Positions 1-9,032 are shown, counted from the stretch's first letter. The stretch is 64,000 nucleotides of DNA from an uncultured Bacilli bacterium (GCA_947632375.1 CANRPF010000002.1:1-64000), one strand, 5' to 3'. Notes: generated from the letters alone by a model not told the origin. Program-made: numbers and translations.

Positions 1-75
1 TGGGATGTGGTAAACGAAGCGCTGGACGATAGCGGCGAATTGAGATTCCTTATGGTTATAAGAAAAATCATCTAG
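1..75 (+). pseudogene. GH10 xylanase fragment at the window edge
   Basis: The first codons read WDVVNEALDDSGELR. This is the GH10 endo-xylanase block around the catalytic acid/base Glu (WDVVNE). After LR the reading frame decays: the following bases still spell an approximate DSLWYKKII, the usual GH10 continuation, but only if about three single-base indels are allowed. The frame as it stands stops at 73-75. The first 50 bases hold 26 G or C, far above the AT-rich sequence that follows. This is a scrap of a gene, either a decayed pseudogene or a low-quality or chimeric contig end. Nothing else of the enzyme lies in the window. Confidence 0.5.
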
Positions 76-108
76 ACCCCCTGTGGAACTAGATGATTTA
101 TTTTTTTA
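65..108 (+). terminator. Intrinsic terminator after the GH10 fragment
   Basis: A perfect 11-bp inverted repeat (AAATCATCTAG / CTAGATGATTT) with a 13-base loop is followed by a run of T. It overlaps the stop codon of the xylanase fragment. Confidence 0.6.
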
Positions 109-370
109 TATTAAATTAAAAATTAAATATAAAAGAATTAATATAATTACTTGCAAAAAAATTTTTTCACTCATAATTACCACTCCCTTTCTTAAAAAGA
201 AGGGAAGTCATCTATTACACAGTTCGATGTATCAGTTTCATACTATCAAACTGTGTTTTTTTAGTCAAATCACTGATTTTTAAATTTAGAGCGAAAAATT
301 GCTCAGATTCTTATTTTCTTTCATATACTTTTTTAATATTGGGATACAAATTTTAAAAATTTATATATTT
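109..370. other. Non-coding stretch with hairpins
   Basis: I see no convincing gene here. A hairpin CCCTT(T)CTT / AAGAAGGG lies near 185-204. A second one, CAGTTT / AAACTG at 233-253, is followed by TGTTTTTTT and could end a plus-strand transcript. A possible 66-residue reading frame (83-283) has no ribosome-binding site and runs through both hairpins, so I did not call it. Confidence 0.4.
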
Positions 371-405
371 TAAAAAAAATCGCATAAAACTTTATGCGAC
401 TTAAA
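371..405 (-). terminator. Terminator of the surface-protein gene
   Basis: The 9-bp inverted repeat TCGCATAAA / TTTATGCGA at 380-399 is followed, on the minus strand, by a run of eight T. It lies about 85 bases past the stop of the surface-protein gene. Confidence 0.75.
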
Positions 406-487
406 AAACTATTTTAGGTTAACCTAAGGAATACTTATAATGAATAGAAAAGAAATAAGTATCCCTACACCAAAAATAATTTGATGC

Positions 488-2029
488 CTATTTAACTATA
501 TATGGATCTGCCTTTGTTCCTTGACCTGTTACTGCTACATCTGGATTTAATACTACTGAAGGCCTAAAATTAACTTTCGCATTTCTATCAGCACTTCCTA
601 AAGCTGTCTTAGAAGCACTAGAAAAACCTGAACCCCATAAGTTATCAGTATATATAAAAGCAGAATAATAACTAAGTGTAGGATATTTGCCCATTATACC
701 ACTTTGTGTTAATGACCACCAAGGTAAATCATCTAAATACAAATAATTTATACTAGATGTCATTTCACCACTAGTTCTTGAACCAGCTAACACCATTTCA
801 TCTGCTGTTAACGTTCCTATATAGTCAAAAACATAATTTTGTTCTTTAAATTCAGTAGATGTTTTAGTTGTTAATCTTGGAGATTCCATATTCTTAATTC
901 TTTTGCCACTTGCATATGTTCCTACAGGTTCTGTATAAGCTGAAGTTAAAAATTCTGATATATCATGAAATTCTGTTACAAAATCATCATGACCATAAAT
1001 AACACTAGTGTCCCCTGTAATCCATTTATCATTTTTTAACTTTGATTCATATTCAGATAATCCTGAAGACCTATACCAACTTTGGAATTGTTTTCTCATA
1101 CTTGATGAATCTCCGTTAGCATAGTCAGCTTTACCTTCGTAATCGCCATACCCACCTTTTCCTATACTATAATTTTTGCCAGAATTTAAACTACATGGTC
1201 CTTCACTATCTTCCAAAATAATTTTGGTACTTCCATCTCCCTCTATTCTAACGACCCTCCAACACATATTATTGAAAGTTAAATAATTATCTGTAACATC
1301 TCCTCTATAATAGTATGAAGTACCATAATCATCTTCTTTCTCTGATAATATTTTTTCATCTATTCCATTAAACTCAGATCCTGGATTTGTTTTTGGGTAT
1401 TTTCTATAAGTAGTTCCATTTTTTTCACTCTTTGCGTTATTAATTACATTGTATGCTAATGTATATGGAATATCAAAATATGTTATATCTTTTCCATCTT
1501 TGATATTTACTTTTGCACTGAATGATTTCCCCATATCATCTGATTGATCTACATCATCTAAATTTTTATATGTTACCGTCAATGTATATGAATGTGTTTC
1601 ATTTGGCTCTATTGAATTTAAAACTACAGAACTATCTATTGATGGAAATGGTGCTTCTTTTACCCCATTACATGAATTTCCATTATCACTTGAACAATTC
1701 AAAGTATAAACTAAATCATCTTTTCTGTCCAAATTATTTGTTAAACTTTCAAATACTACTGCATAATTTTCTATTTTAGTTGTACCCGTATTTTTTACTT
1801 CAAATGTTTTTGGTGTCAATGATGTTCCTGGTACCATATTAGATGATGATACCAATCCATTTCCTTCAATATATGTTAATTCTAAATCCGCTAATGTTCC
1901 TGAAATACTTGTCGTACTTGAATTTCCTATTATTCTTGTTAAGAAATACGCGTACGTTATTCCTATTAATGCAAGCGTTACAATTATTATCCCTACTATA
2001 CTTACTACTATTCTTTGATTTCTATTCAT
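488..2029 (-). CDS. Secreted surface protein with TasA/camelysin-like N-terminus
   Basis: A 513-residue exported protein. Residues about 8-30 form a hydrophobic segment that ends in TYAYF, the pattern seen at the start of TasA/camelysin-type fibre proteins. An immunoglobulin-like beta region follows (about 35-180, with the KTFEVKNTGT block typical of such domains). The C-terminal half (about 240-513) is rich in Gly, Ser, Trp and Tyr and ends in RPSVVLNPDVAV...GTKADPYIVK, the tail of a large family of extracellular proteins of unknown function in AT-rich Firmicutes. A good site (AGGAG) lies 8 bases before the ATG. Base composition is less extreme than in the neighbouring genes. The exact role is unknown; cell-surface or biofilm matrix is a reasonable guess. 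Confidence 0.7.
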   Translation of the reverse strand: MNRNQRIVVSIVGIIIVTLALIGITYAYFLTRIIGNSSTTSISGTLADLELTYIEGNGLVSSSNMVPGTSLTPKTFEVKNTGTTKIENYAVVFESLTNNLDRKDDLVYTLNCSSDNGNSCNGVKEAPFPSIDSSVVLNSIEPNETHSYTLTVTYKNLDDVDQSDDMGKSFSAKVNIKDGKDITYFDIPYTLAYNVINNAKSEKNGTTYRKYPKTNPGSEFNGIDEKILSEKEDDYGTSYYYRGDVTDNYLTFNNMCWRVVRIEGDGSTKIILEDSEGPCSLNSGKNYSIGKGGYGDYEGKADYANGDSSSMRKQFQSWYRSSGLSEYESKLKNDKWITGDTSVIYGHDDFVTEFHDISEFLTSAYTEPVGTYASGKRIKNMESPRLTTKTSTEFKEQNYVFDYIGTLTADEMVLAGSRTSGEMTSSINYLYLDDLPWWSLTQSGIMGKYPTLSYYSAFIYTDNLWGSGFSSASKTALGSADRNAKVNFRPSVVLNPDVAVTGQGTKADPYIVK

Positions 2030-2048
2030 TTCTTTACTCCTCTTTCTT

Positions 2049-2132
2049 TTAATAAATATTTATTAATGTCTTTTTTCATTGAAAAAAGACATTAATAAAT
2101 ATTTATTAATGTCTTTTTTCATTGAAAAAAGA
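2049..2132. repeat. Tandem 43-bp repeat made of palindromes
   Basis: A unit of 43 bases occurs almost twice (2049-2091 and 2092-2132). Each copy holds a palindromic AATAAATATTTATT core and a perfect 10-bp hairpin, GTCTTTTTTC-ATT-GAAAAAAGAC. The array ends about 20 bases upstream of the surface-protein start, inside its presumed 5' untranslated region. Confidence 0.85.
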
Positions 2133-2181
2133 ATTGCGATAACTCTTTGCTATCTTCATATTTATTATGTCATAAATTGAG

Positions 2182-2210
2182 AGAAAAATACCCCAACAGA
2201 TAGTTGGGGT
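2182..2210 (-). terminator. Terminator of the glycosyltransferase gene
   Basis: The stem CCCCAAC / GTTGGGG at 2191-2209 is followed by TATTTTTC on the minus strand, directly past the stop codon at 2214. Confidence 0.8.
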
Positions 2211-2213
2211 TAA

Positions 2214-3497
2214 TTATTTTTCATATAATTTATATTTATGGAATTCTCTTATTAATTTATAATTTTTTTCTATATGATCATATATTTTTTTGCTACTTTG
2301 CCCACCTTCAAATCTATTATACATTAAAAATTTTGTTCCACTTTTTAAACTATCAAAATATTTTATTACTTCTTCTTCTCCATTATATCCTAAATTTCCT
2401 GTTAGTAATAAGTCATATTTATTTATCTTTATTCCCAATAATAATTTATTATAATATGCTTCATACATTATCATATATAAGTTATCTAAATCATCTATTT
2501 CTTCTTTTATTACTTGTGCATCATCATAATATTTTGATTCTATTCTTTTATATTTTAATGCATTATCTCCATCAGTCATTTTTAAGAAAACATTTTGTAC
2601 TACTAAGGCTAATATAGGACATATTAGAAATATTAATAAATATTTATGATATTTATTATAAGTTTTATTTTTTGTATCATATGCTATATAGAATAATAAT
2701 GGTATTAAACTAGTTACTATATGCATTAAGTTAAATATAGGATAACTCATTATTTGAAATAATAATATATATAATAATTTAATATCTTTATTTTTTCTAA
2801 ATTTATAAATTATATATATTACAGAAATTATAAATATTATTATTCCAAAGCCCATACGACTATTAGAAGAAGCAAAATCAAATAAACTTAAAAACGCATA
2901 ATTAATATAATCATATAAACTTCCTTTTATATAAAAATATATAATAAATAATATATTTGGTATTAAGAAACCTATTATTCTTTTTAATATTTTCTTATAA
3001 TCTTTAATATAATATAAACTTGCAAGACATATTATACCTACTGAACTTTTTGTTAGAAAAGTTAAACCTAATACTAATCCTATAATATAGTCATTTTTCT
3101 TTTTATCTTCTAATACAAATAATATAAATAAAAATAAAACACATAATAAATTATAATTTGGTTCTGAAATAAACCCTATTAATAATACTATTTCTATAAA
3201 AGCTTTTCTATAATATTTATATACTATATACGTTATTAAAGTTGGTATTAATGCATTACTTAAGAAAAATACAATCATATTATTTCCAAATATACGCATT
3301 ATTAATCCAAAAATAAAAGGGAATAATGGTGTTATTACCATATTAAAATCAGTATACATTTTTAAACCTTTAGCAAAGTTATAACAAAAACCATAATTCC
3401 ATATTAAATCATTATTACATAAAGAAAAATAGTTAATAAGAAAATAAAATATAAATAGTCCAATAAAAACTAAAATTTGTTTATATTTATTTTTCAT
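2214..3497 (-). CDS. Polytopic membrane glycosyltransferase (GT-C type)
   Basis: A 427-residue integral membrane protein with about nine or ten hydrophobic helices. A short first loop carries acidic residues (SLCNNDLIWNYG), followed by YTDFNMVITPLFPF, the layout of polyprenyl-phosphate-dependent GT-C glycosyltransferases (PMT / GT39-GT83-like). The last 100 residues or so form a soluble tail. In this fold the first loop usually holds the catalytic acidic residue. The sugar and acceptor cannot be told from the sequence. It lies 7 bases after the next gene upstream on the same strand, so the two are probably cotranscribed. Confidence 0.55.
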   Translation of the reverse strand: MKNKYKQILVFIGLFIFYFLINYFSLCNNDLIWNYGFCYNFAKGLKMYTDFNMVITPLFPFIFGLIMRIFGNNMIVFFLSNALIPTLITYIVYKYYRKAFIEIVLLIGFISEPNYNLLCVLFLFILFVLEDKKKNDYIIGLVLGLTFLTKSSVGIICLASLYYIKDYKKILKRIIGFLIPNILFIIYFYIKGSLYDYINYAFLSLFDFASSNSRMGFGIIIFIISVIYIIYKFRKNKDIKLLYILLFQIMSYPIFNLMHIVTSLIPLLFYIAYDTKNKTYNKYHKYLLIFLICPILALVVQNVFLKMTDGDNALKYKRIESKYYDDAQVIKEEIDDLDNLYMIMYEAYYNKLLLGIKINKYDLLLTGNLGYNGEEEVIKYFDSLKSGTKFLMYNRFEGGQSSKKIYDHIEKNYKLIREFHKYKLYEK

Positions 3498-3504
3498 ATT
3501 AACC

Positions 3505-3993
3505 TCATTTATTAACTAATTCAAGTTTTGTATTATTAGGAGAATATAATAATACATTCTTACAATTATCTTGTTCTCCAAACCATATATATACCTTTAA
3601 TAATGAATAATTATCTAGTAAATATTTAAATTCCTCTAAAGATATAGGATCTATACTAACTTTAACATCATTTATATTTTCTTTAGTATTTGTTAAAGTT
3701 TTTAAATAATATTTAACATTAGCATCTAAATTATATTCATCATAATCTACTTCATTTTTTTCTAAATATAATTTATTATAATAATATTTAGAAGTATAAA
3801 TAATATTATTTTCTACTTTATAAACATAAAGATCCATATCATAAGTATCAGCATTCATAGTAGTTATCATTTCCACTTTTTCCAAAGCTTTATTTACATT
3901 TTTTCTATTCAAGAAAAAAAATGTACCAAGTATTGCTACGACAATTATAATCATTAAAAACAAAAATTTTTCCAAAATTGTCCTTTGTCCCAT
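3505..3993 (-). CDS. Membrane-anchored hypothetical protein
   Basis: A 162-residue protein with one N-terminal transmembrane helix (about residues 9-28) and an external domain of about 130 residues rich in Asp, Asn and Tyr. I recognise no family or motif. It lies directly upstream of the membrane glycosyltransferase on the same strand with a 7-base gap, so a shared role in envelope glycosylation is possible but not shown. Confidence 0.6.
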   Translation of the reverse strand: MGQRTILEKFLFLMIIIVVAILGTFFFLNRKNVNKALEKVEMITTMNADTYDMDLYVYKVENNIIYTSKYYYNKLYLEKNEVDYDEYNLDANVKYYLKTLTNTKENINDVKVSIDPISLEEFKYLLDNYSLLKVYIWFGEQDNCKNVLLYSPNNTKLELVNK

Positions 3994-4066
3994 GATAAAT
4001 ACTCCTACTATATCTAGTATATCACATATTTAAAATAAGTAAATTTTATTTTTTAATTTACACATA

Positions 4067-4975
4067 TTAATTACATCTTCTATTTACACTAACTAATTCC
4101 ATATCATCAGTTAATTGTTTAATTCTTTCGATTATTCTTCTTGATTTAAGTATATCTACACTATTTTTTGATAAACTAAGATGATGTTCTAATTCTTCGA
4201 TATTAAAATTAGAAGTAATGAATGTTGCTAATGAGTGTTCCATTCTATATTGTAATATAGTACCTAATACTTCATCTCTACTCCAACTTGTTACTGTTTC
4301 TGCACCTATATCATCTATTAATAATAAATCACATGTTTTTAATTCATTTAATAAATCTTCATAAGATGAATTTTCACTATTAAATGAAGCTTTTAATTTA
4401 GATAATACTTCTGGAAAATATATAAGTATAGTTTTATAATTTTTATTAGCTAATTCATTTAATAATGCTGATATTAAAAACGTTTTTCCACTTCCAAAAG
4501 AACCATGTAAAAATAATCCTTTTTTAGTTTTAGGATAATTATCATAAAACTTTTTTAACCATTTTATTATTGGTACTCTTTTTTGATCATTAATATCTAT
4601 ATCACTCATACGAGCTTTCTTTTCTTCATCTGTTAATCCAAAGAGTATACTTTTATTTAATTTACTTTCTTTTAATTCTTTATTTTTATATTTACAAGCA
4701 ACATAATCAAATTCAATTCTATCTTCTAATACATTAGGATAATAAACACAACCATTTACTTCATTTTTACATTCCATTAAATTTTTACAATTTTTACAAT
4801 TTTTTAAATCACTAACAGTATGTTCTATTTTAGAAGTATACTTCATAGCAAGTTCTTCTTTTATTTTTAATTTATTTACAAACTTTTTAAAATCTTCATC
4901 ATGTAATGATTTAACATATTCTCTATATAAAGTATCTTCTAAATTTTTATAATTATCAAAATTCATTTTTTCCAT
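4067..4975 (-). CDS. dnaI: Primosomal helicase loader DnaI
   Basis: A 302-residue AAA+ ATPase that loads the replicative helicase with DnaB and DnaD. The N-terminal domain has a Cys cluster (C60, C63, C69, C76) where DnaI has its zinc-binding helicase-contact domain. Walker A is GSFGSGKT (158-165), Walker B is LLLIDDIG (217-224), and sensor and arginine-finger regions follow to the end. Length matches Bacillus DnaI (about 311). The start is supported by AGGTGAG just upstream. It follows dnaB with a gap of only 4 bases, the usual dnaB-dnaI arrangement of Bacilli. Confidence 0.95.
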   Translation of the reverse strand: MEKMNFDNYKNLEDTLYREYVKSLHDEDFKKFVNKLKIKEELAMKYTSKIEHTVSDLKNCKNCKNLMECKNEVNGCVYYPNVLEDRIEFDYVACKYKNKELKESKLNKSILFGLTDEEKKARMSDIDINDQKRVPIIKWLKKFYDNYPKTKKGLFLHGSFGSGKTFLISALLNELANKNYKTILIYFPEVLSKLKASFNSENSSYEDLLNELKTCDLLLIDDIGAETVTSWSRDEVLGTILQYRMEHSLATFITSNFNIEELEHHLSLSKNSVDILKSRRIIERIKQLTDDMELVSVNRRCN

Positions 4976-4979
4976 ATAC

Positions 4980-6257
4980 TCACCTAAAATCTTTTAACAT
5001 TTCTTCTAATTCTTTTTTCTCTTCTTCACTTATTTCTTCAGTATTATTTTCTTTATTAAACCATACAGGTACATTTTCTTTATAATTCTTAAATATTACT
5101 TTATTATTTTTCTTATGCTCTTTTTCAGCTCTTTGCATAGCATCTTTAGCAGTTTCTATATTACTTCTAATCCACCCTCCTGCTATAGCTTCCACATAAT
5201 TTTTATTTAATTTATTATCATTTATTCTAAGAACATAATCTATTAATACATTAATAACAGCAGGTTTCATTTTTAAATCTACCGCTAGATGTTCTAATAA
5301 TCTTAAATCTCTTGCAGTAGGTTTAACACCTTTATTTTTTCCTCTTAGAAAATCATAAGGAGAAGTATTTTCAAAAACATAAAGCATTTTATCTCTATTA
5401 GAATTAGTATTATATTCTGTTTTTAAATACTCTGGTTGAGTTCTATATATTAAAGTTGGTAAACTTCCATTATTTGTAAAATCATAATATTTTCTTACAG
5501 AATCTAATAACTTTTCTTTAGAAATCATTCCATTATCTTCTATACTTAATCTAATTAAATCAATCATTCTAAGTGTATCTATATCATAAACAAAAGCTAA
5601 ATTATTAATTAATTCTTTAGTTTTTTTATTAAATGCTTTATCACTTAATACATTTTTAGGAATACTACTTATAATCATATCAAAATCAATATTTAAAGAA
5701 GAATTAACATCTAATGAAGCTTTATCTTTTATAAATTCATTAGTTTTCTTAAAACTACTTATACTAATATATGTATCATTTATAGAACTTGTTATATCTT
5801 TATAATCTTTTAAATCAACATTACTTCTTTTATAAGATAAAACTAAATTATCATATTCAAAAGAACCAATATTATTATACAAAATAACATTTAATATAGG
5901 ATGATTTAAAAACTCATTTGGACTCATAGGACTAAATAACTCATATATATAGTGGTTAGTATCATTTGATTCTTTAACATAAGTCTTAATTAAACCAACT
6001 GATTCTAAAGCTTTTATATTTTGTTTAATAGTATCTAAATTACTTTTTAACATAATCATTAAATGATGATGATTATATATACTGCTAACAGTTTCTAATC
6101 TATTTAAATCACTTATAAAAGAAAAATATAAACTAACTGCAATAGGTCCAATAATAGGTTGATATAAATCAATAACAACCAATTTATCACTTTCAGTAAT
6201 AATACTTCTATTAACAACTTTATAAGTATCAGCAGGTAGCAAAGTAATCTCTTTCAT
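4980..6257 (-). CDS. dnaB: Replication initiation and membrane-attachment protein DnaB
   Basis: A 425-residue protein of the DnaB/DnaD family (the initiation protein of Bacilli, not the helicase). The N-terminal winged-helix region (about 1-110, opening with MKEITLLPADTYKVVNRS) and the C-terminal DnaD-like region (about 290-400, with YVEAIAGGWIRSNIETAKDA) match the family layout. An in-frame ATG 15 bases further upstream lies inside the ribosome-binding site (GAAAGGAATTATT before the chosen ATG), so I place the start at 6257. It forms an operon with dnaI downstream and with the unknown 235-residue gene upstream (gap of about 16 bases from the chosen start). Confidence 0.9.
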   Translation of the reverse strand: MKEITLLPADTYKVVNRSIITESDKLVVIDLYQPIIGPIAVSLYFSFISDLNRLETVSSIYNHHHLMIMLKSNLDTIKQNIKALESVGLIKTYVKESNDTNHYIYELFSPMSPNEFLNHPILNVILYNNIGSFEYDNLVLSYKRSNVDLKDYKDITSSINDTYISISSFKKTNEFIKDKASLDVNSSLNIDFDMIISSIPKNVLSDKAFNKKTKELINNLAFVYDIDTLRMIDLIRLSIEDNGMISKEKLLDSVRKYYDFTNNGSLPTLIYRTQPEYLKTEYNTNSNRDKMLYVFENTSPYDFLRGKNKGVKPTARDLRLLEHLAVDLKMKPAVINVLIDYVLRINDNKLNKNYVEAIAGGWIRSNIETAKDAMQRAEKEHKKNNKVIFKNYKENVPVWFNKENNTEEISEEEKKELEEMLKDFR

Positions 6258-6273
6258 AATAATTCCTTTCATA

Positions 6274-6981
6274 TTAATTTATTTTTTTTAAAATAATTTC
6301 ATCATCTTTTAAAAATATATTTAAATCTTCTTTAGCACTACCTCTAAATTGAGACGCTAACATTATTTTTCTTTGTTTTACTTTATTAAGTAATTCTATA
6401 TGATATTTTCCAATATCTTTTATATCTATATCATAATTAAGTAATTCTTTTAAAATATCATCATTTAAAGAATTGCTACCCATTATACTTAATCTATCTA
6501 AATAAGAAATATATTTAATAATATATTGTTTAAACGTTAATGTAATACCAGAATAATCTGTACTTAAATTAAAACCTTCTTTCTTATTAGTAAAATCTAA
6601 CTTCATTCTTTTATAAAAATCACTACTAAGTATATTTCTTAATTGTCTTCTAAAAGTAGTTTCATCTACTAATTTTAATATATTTATCATATCTTCATCT
6701 AATAATTTAAATTCATTATTTTTAATATAAACAGATCCTACTTTTACTTTATTTGGATTTGTAATATTTAATATCAAATTATATAATCTACCAAGTATAT
6801 TTTTATATTTTTTAATATATTCAAAATTAACTTTATTATCATCATTAAGTAAAAATCTTTTTAATTCATTAGAATCATTTACTCTTACTAATTTTTTTAA
6901 TTTAAGTAATTCATTTTCTATACTTAAATACTCTTCTCTAAGTCCAAAAATTAATTCTCCACTTTTATATATAGTTTTCAT
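6274..6981 (-). CDS. Hypothetical protein, first gene of the dnaB-dnaI operon
   Basis: A 235-residue, highly charged, probably helical soluble protein with no transmembrane segment or signal peptide. I recognise no motif. A strong site (AAGGTGGGG) precedes the ATG. Its stop is about 16 bases from the start of dnaB, so it is almost certainly cotranscribed with the helicase-loading genes. In Bacillus the matching position holds nrdR, which this is not (no zinc ribbon, no ATP-cone). A role in replication initiation is inferred from position only. Confidence 0.65.
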   Translation of the reverse strand: MKTIYKSGELIFGLREEYLSIENELLKLKKLVRVNDSNELKRFLLNDDNKVNFEYIKKYKNILGRLYNLILNITNPNKVKVGSVYIKNNEFKLLDEDMINILKLVDETTFRRQLRNILSSDFYKRMKLDFTNKKEGFNLSTDYSGITLTFKQYIIKYISYLDRLSIMGSNSLNDDILKELLNYDIDIKDIGKYHIELLNKVKQRKIMLASQFRGSAKEDLNIFLKDDEIILKKIN

Positions 6982-7035
6982 AAAACCCCACCTTATCTAG
7001 ATTTATAATAGCACAAAAAGAAATAAAAAAATACA

Positions 7036-7230
7036 TTATTTTTTAAAAAAGTTAAAATATAAAAGAATTATTCCTGGTATAAATAAAAGACATTCGAAAT
7101 TAGTAAAACAAAATTTTAAATATTCTATAAAATTATATCCACAATATAAAAAATTAAGATATAAGAAAAAATATATATTTGATAAACTAATAAGAAAAGT
7201 TCCTAATAATAAAAAGATTATTTTCTTCAT
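7036..7230 (-). CDS. Small two-helix membrane protein
   Basis: A 64-residue hydrophobic protein with two predicted transmembrane helices (about 4-29 and 46-62) joined by a short loop holding CGYNFIEYLKFC. No family is recognised. It sits alone between the dnaB operon and the divergent tmcAL gene. It could be a genuine small membrane protein; low-complexity AT-rich sequence leaves some doubt. Confidence 0.4.
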   Translation of the reverse strand: MKKIIFLLLGTFLISLSNIYFFLYLNFLYCGYNFIEYLKFCFTNFECLLFIPGIILLYFNFFKK

Positions 7231-7288
7231 ATTTAATATTATTTTAAATTATTATAAATTATGTTATAGTAATTTTTGAGGTGCAAAT

Positions 7289-8401
7289 ATGCAAATTATA
7301 GGTATAATAGCAGAATATAATCCCTTTCATAATGGACATATATATCATATAAATAAAATAAAAGAACTATATCCTGACTCTCTTATTATTTTAGTTTTAA
7401 ATGGATATTTTTTAGAACGTGGAGAAATAAGTATAGAATCTTTAGAGACAAAAACTAAACTTGCACTAAAATATGGTGTTGATATAGTAGTAGAATTACC
7501 ATTTATATTTGGTAGCAATTCTGCTGATATATTTAGTGAGGCTGCTTTAGAAATATTAAATGAATTAAAAGTAGATAAATTAATTTTTGGTAGTGAATCT
7601 AATGATATAGAATTATTAAAAAAAGAAGCTTTAATTCAAATAAATGAAAATTATTCTTTAGATGTTAAAAAATATTTAAAAGAGGGACTTAATTATCCAA
7701 CTGCATTAAATAAAGCTTTAAATACTAAAATAAATACTCCAAATGATATATTAGGACTTACTTATATAAAAACTATATTAAAACATAATTATAATATTGA
7801 ACCAATTACAATAAAAAGAACAAATGATTATCATGATAAAACTAGTAAAGATAAAATTATTAGTGCTTCTAATATAAGAGAAAAATTAAAAAATAAAGAA
7901 GATATTTCTTCTTATATGCCTGATAGCAATTTAATAAATGAAATAGATTATAATTTATTTTTTAAACTACTTAAATATAAAATATTAACTGATTCTAATT
8001 TAGAAGATTATTTAACAGTAGATGAAGGTATAGAAAAAAGATTAAAAAAAGTAATTAATGAATGTAATAATTTAGATGATTTAATAAATAAAGTAAAAAC
8101 AAAAAGATATACTTATAATAGAATTAATAGAATGTTTATTCATATATTAGTTGGTGTTACTAAAAAAGATAAATATAATATTATTAAAAATGATTATATA
8201 AGAATTTTAGGTTTTAATACTAATGGAAGAAAATATATAAATAATATAAAAACAAAAACTAATATAGAAATTGTATCTAGTTTAAAAAATATAAACTCTA
8301 TTATTAAATATTATAATATTAAAGCATATAATATTTATAATTTAATTTCTAAAGAAAATATTTATGAGTTTGAAACAAAAAATAAACCCATTATTTATTA
8401 G
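7289..8401 (+). CDS. tmcAL: tRNA(Met) cytidine acetate ligase TmcAL
   Basis: A 370-residue enzyme that uses ATP and acetate to make N4-acetylcytidine at the wobble position of elongator tRNA-Met (B. subtilis YlbM/TmcAL). The N-terminal nucleotidyltransferase signature GIIAEYNPFHNGH (about 4-16), the later VVELPFIFGSNSADIFS block and the SASNIREKL-like motif (here KIISASNIREKL) are all present. A site GAGGTG lies 6 bases before the ATG. It converges with trmB and the two stops overlap by 11 bases. Confidence 0.92.
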   Translation: MQIIGIIAEYNPFHNGHIYHINKIKELYPDSLIILVLNGYFLERGEISIESLETKTKLALKYGVDIVVELPFIFGSNSADIFSEAALEILNELKVDKLIFGSESNDIELLKKEALIQINENYSLDVKKYLKEGLNYPTALNKALNTKINTPNDILGLTYIKTILKHNYNIEPITIKRTNDYHDKTSKDKIISASNIREKLKNKEDISSYMPDSNLINEIDYNLFFKLLKYKILTDSNLEDYLTVDEGIEKRLKKVINECNNLDDLINKVKTKRYTYNRINRMFIHILVGVTKKDKYNIIKNDYIRILGFNTNGRKYINNIKTKTNIEIVSSLKNINSIIKYYNIKAYNIYNLISKENIYEFETKNKPIIY

Positions 8402-8412
8402 GTTTATTTTTA
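8381..8412. terminator. Bidirectional terminator inside the tmcAL/trmB overlap
   Basis: AATAAACC / GGTTTATT form a stem with a 12-base loop, followed by TTTTT on the plus strand and an A-rich tract on the other side. The hairpin lies within the last codons of both convergent genes. Confidence 0.55.
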
Positions 8413-9032
8413 TATGCATCTAAATAATTAATTCGTTCGTTTAAAGACATAAATTTTTTTTCATATTCTGTTATAACATTATCTATATCTTCGTTTTCTA
8501 AATCTAGAGTAATATGATTAAATTTATAATCATAATCACTTAGTGATTTTATAGTATATGCAAATAATAATATATTATCAGTCTTTTGTATTATATGAGC
8601 ATTATTTTCAAAAATTTTATCATATTTTTCTAAAAATATTTGACTAGTTAATCTTCTTTTTTCATGTCTTTTTTTAGGCCATGGATCAGAAAAGTTTAAA
8701 TATATAGTATCTATTTCTTTATTAAAAATATTATCTATATTAATAGCATCACAACAAATTAATAACAAATTATCTATTTGTAAATCTTTTAATTTTTCTA
8801 TAGCACGTACTAAGACTGATTCATATTTTTCAACACCAATAAAATTAATATTAGGATATTTTTTGGCCATCCCAATAATAAAGTCTCCCTTACCCATACC
8901 TATTTCTAAACATATTTTATTATTATTTTTAAAAAGCTTTTTATAATTACCAATATATGATTCTGGATTTTTAATAACATAATTAGAAGAATCAATTATA
9001 TTTGAAGCATTCTTAACATTTCTCAAACGCAT
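8391..9032 (-). CDS. trmB: tRNA (guanine-46-N7)-methyltransferase TrmB
   Basis: A 213-residue SAM-dependent methyltransferase that makes m7G46 in tRNAs. The SAM-binding motif LEIGMGKGDFI (about 42-52), the NFIGVEKYESVLVRA region and the family hallmark LNFSDPWPKKRHEKRRL are intact. Length matches the family (about 213). The site AGGAAGTGAT precedes the ATG. Confidence 0.95.
   Translation of the reverse strand: MRLRNVKNASNIIDSSNYVIKNPESYIGNYKKLFKNNNKICLEIGMGKGDFIIGMAKKYPNINFIGVEKYESVLVRAIEKLKDLQIDNLLLICCDAINIDNIFNKEIDTIYLNFSDPWPKKRHEKRRLTSQIFLEKYDKIFENNAHIIQKTDNILLFAYTIKSLSDYDYKFNHITLDLENEDIDNVITEYEKKFMSLNERINYLDAYKNKPNK

Noticed and set aside
83..283. A 66-residue reading frame on the plus strand
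   Set aside because: It has no ribosome-binding site, runs through terminator-like hairpins and reads as translated AT-rich non-coding DNA.
4037..4059. Hairpin GTAAATT / AATTTAC past dnaI as a terminator
   Set aside because: The stem is only A-T rich, has a long loop and no clear T-run on the minus strand.
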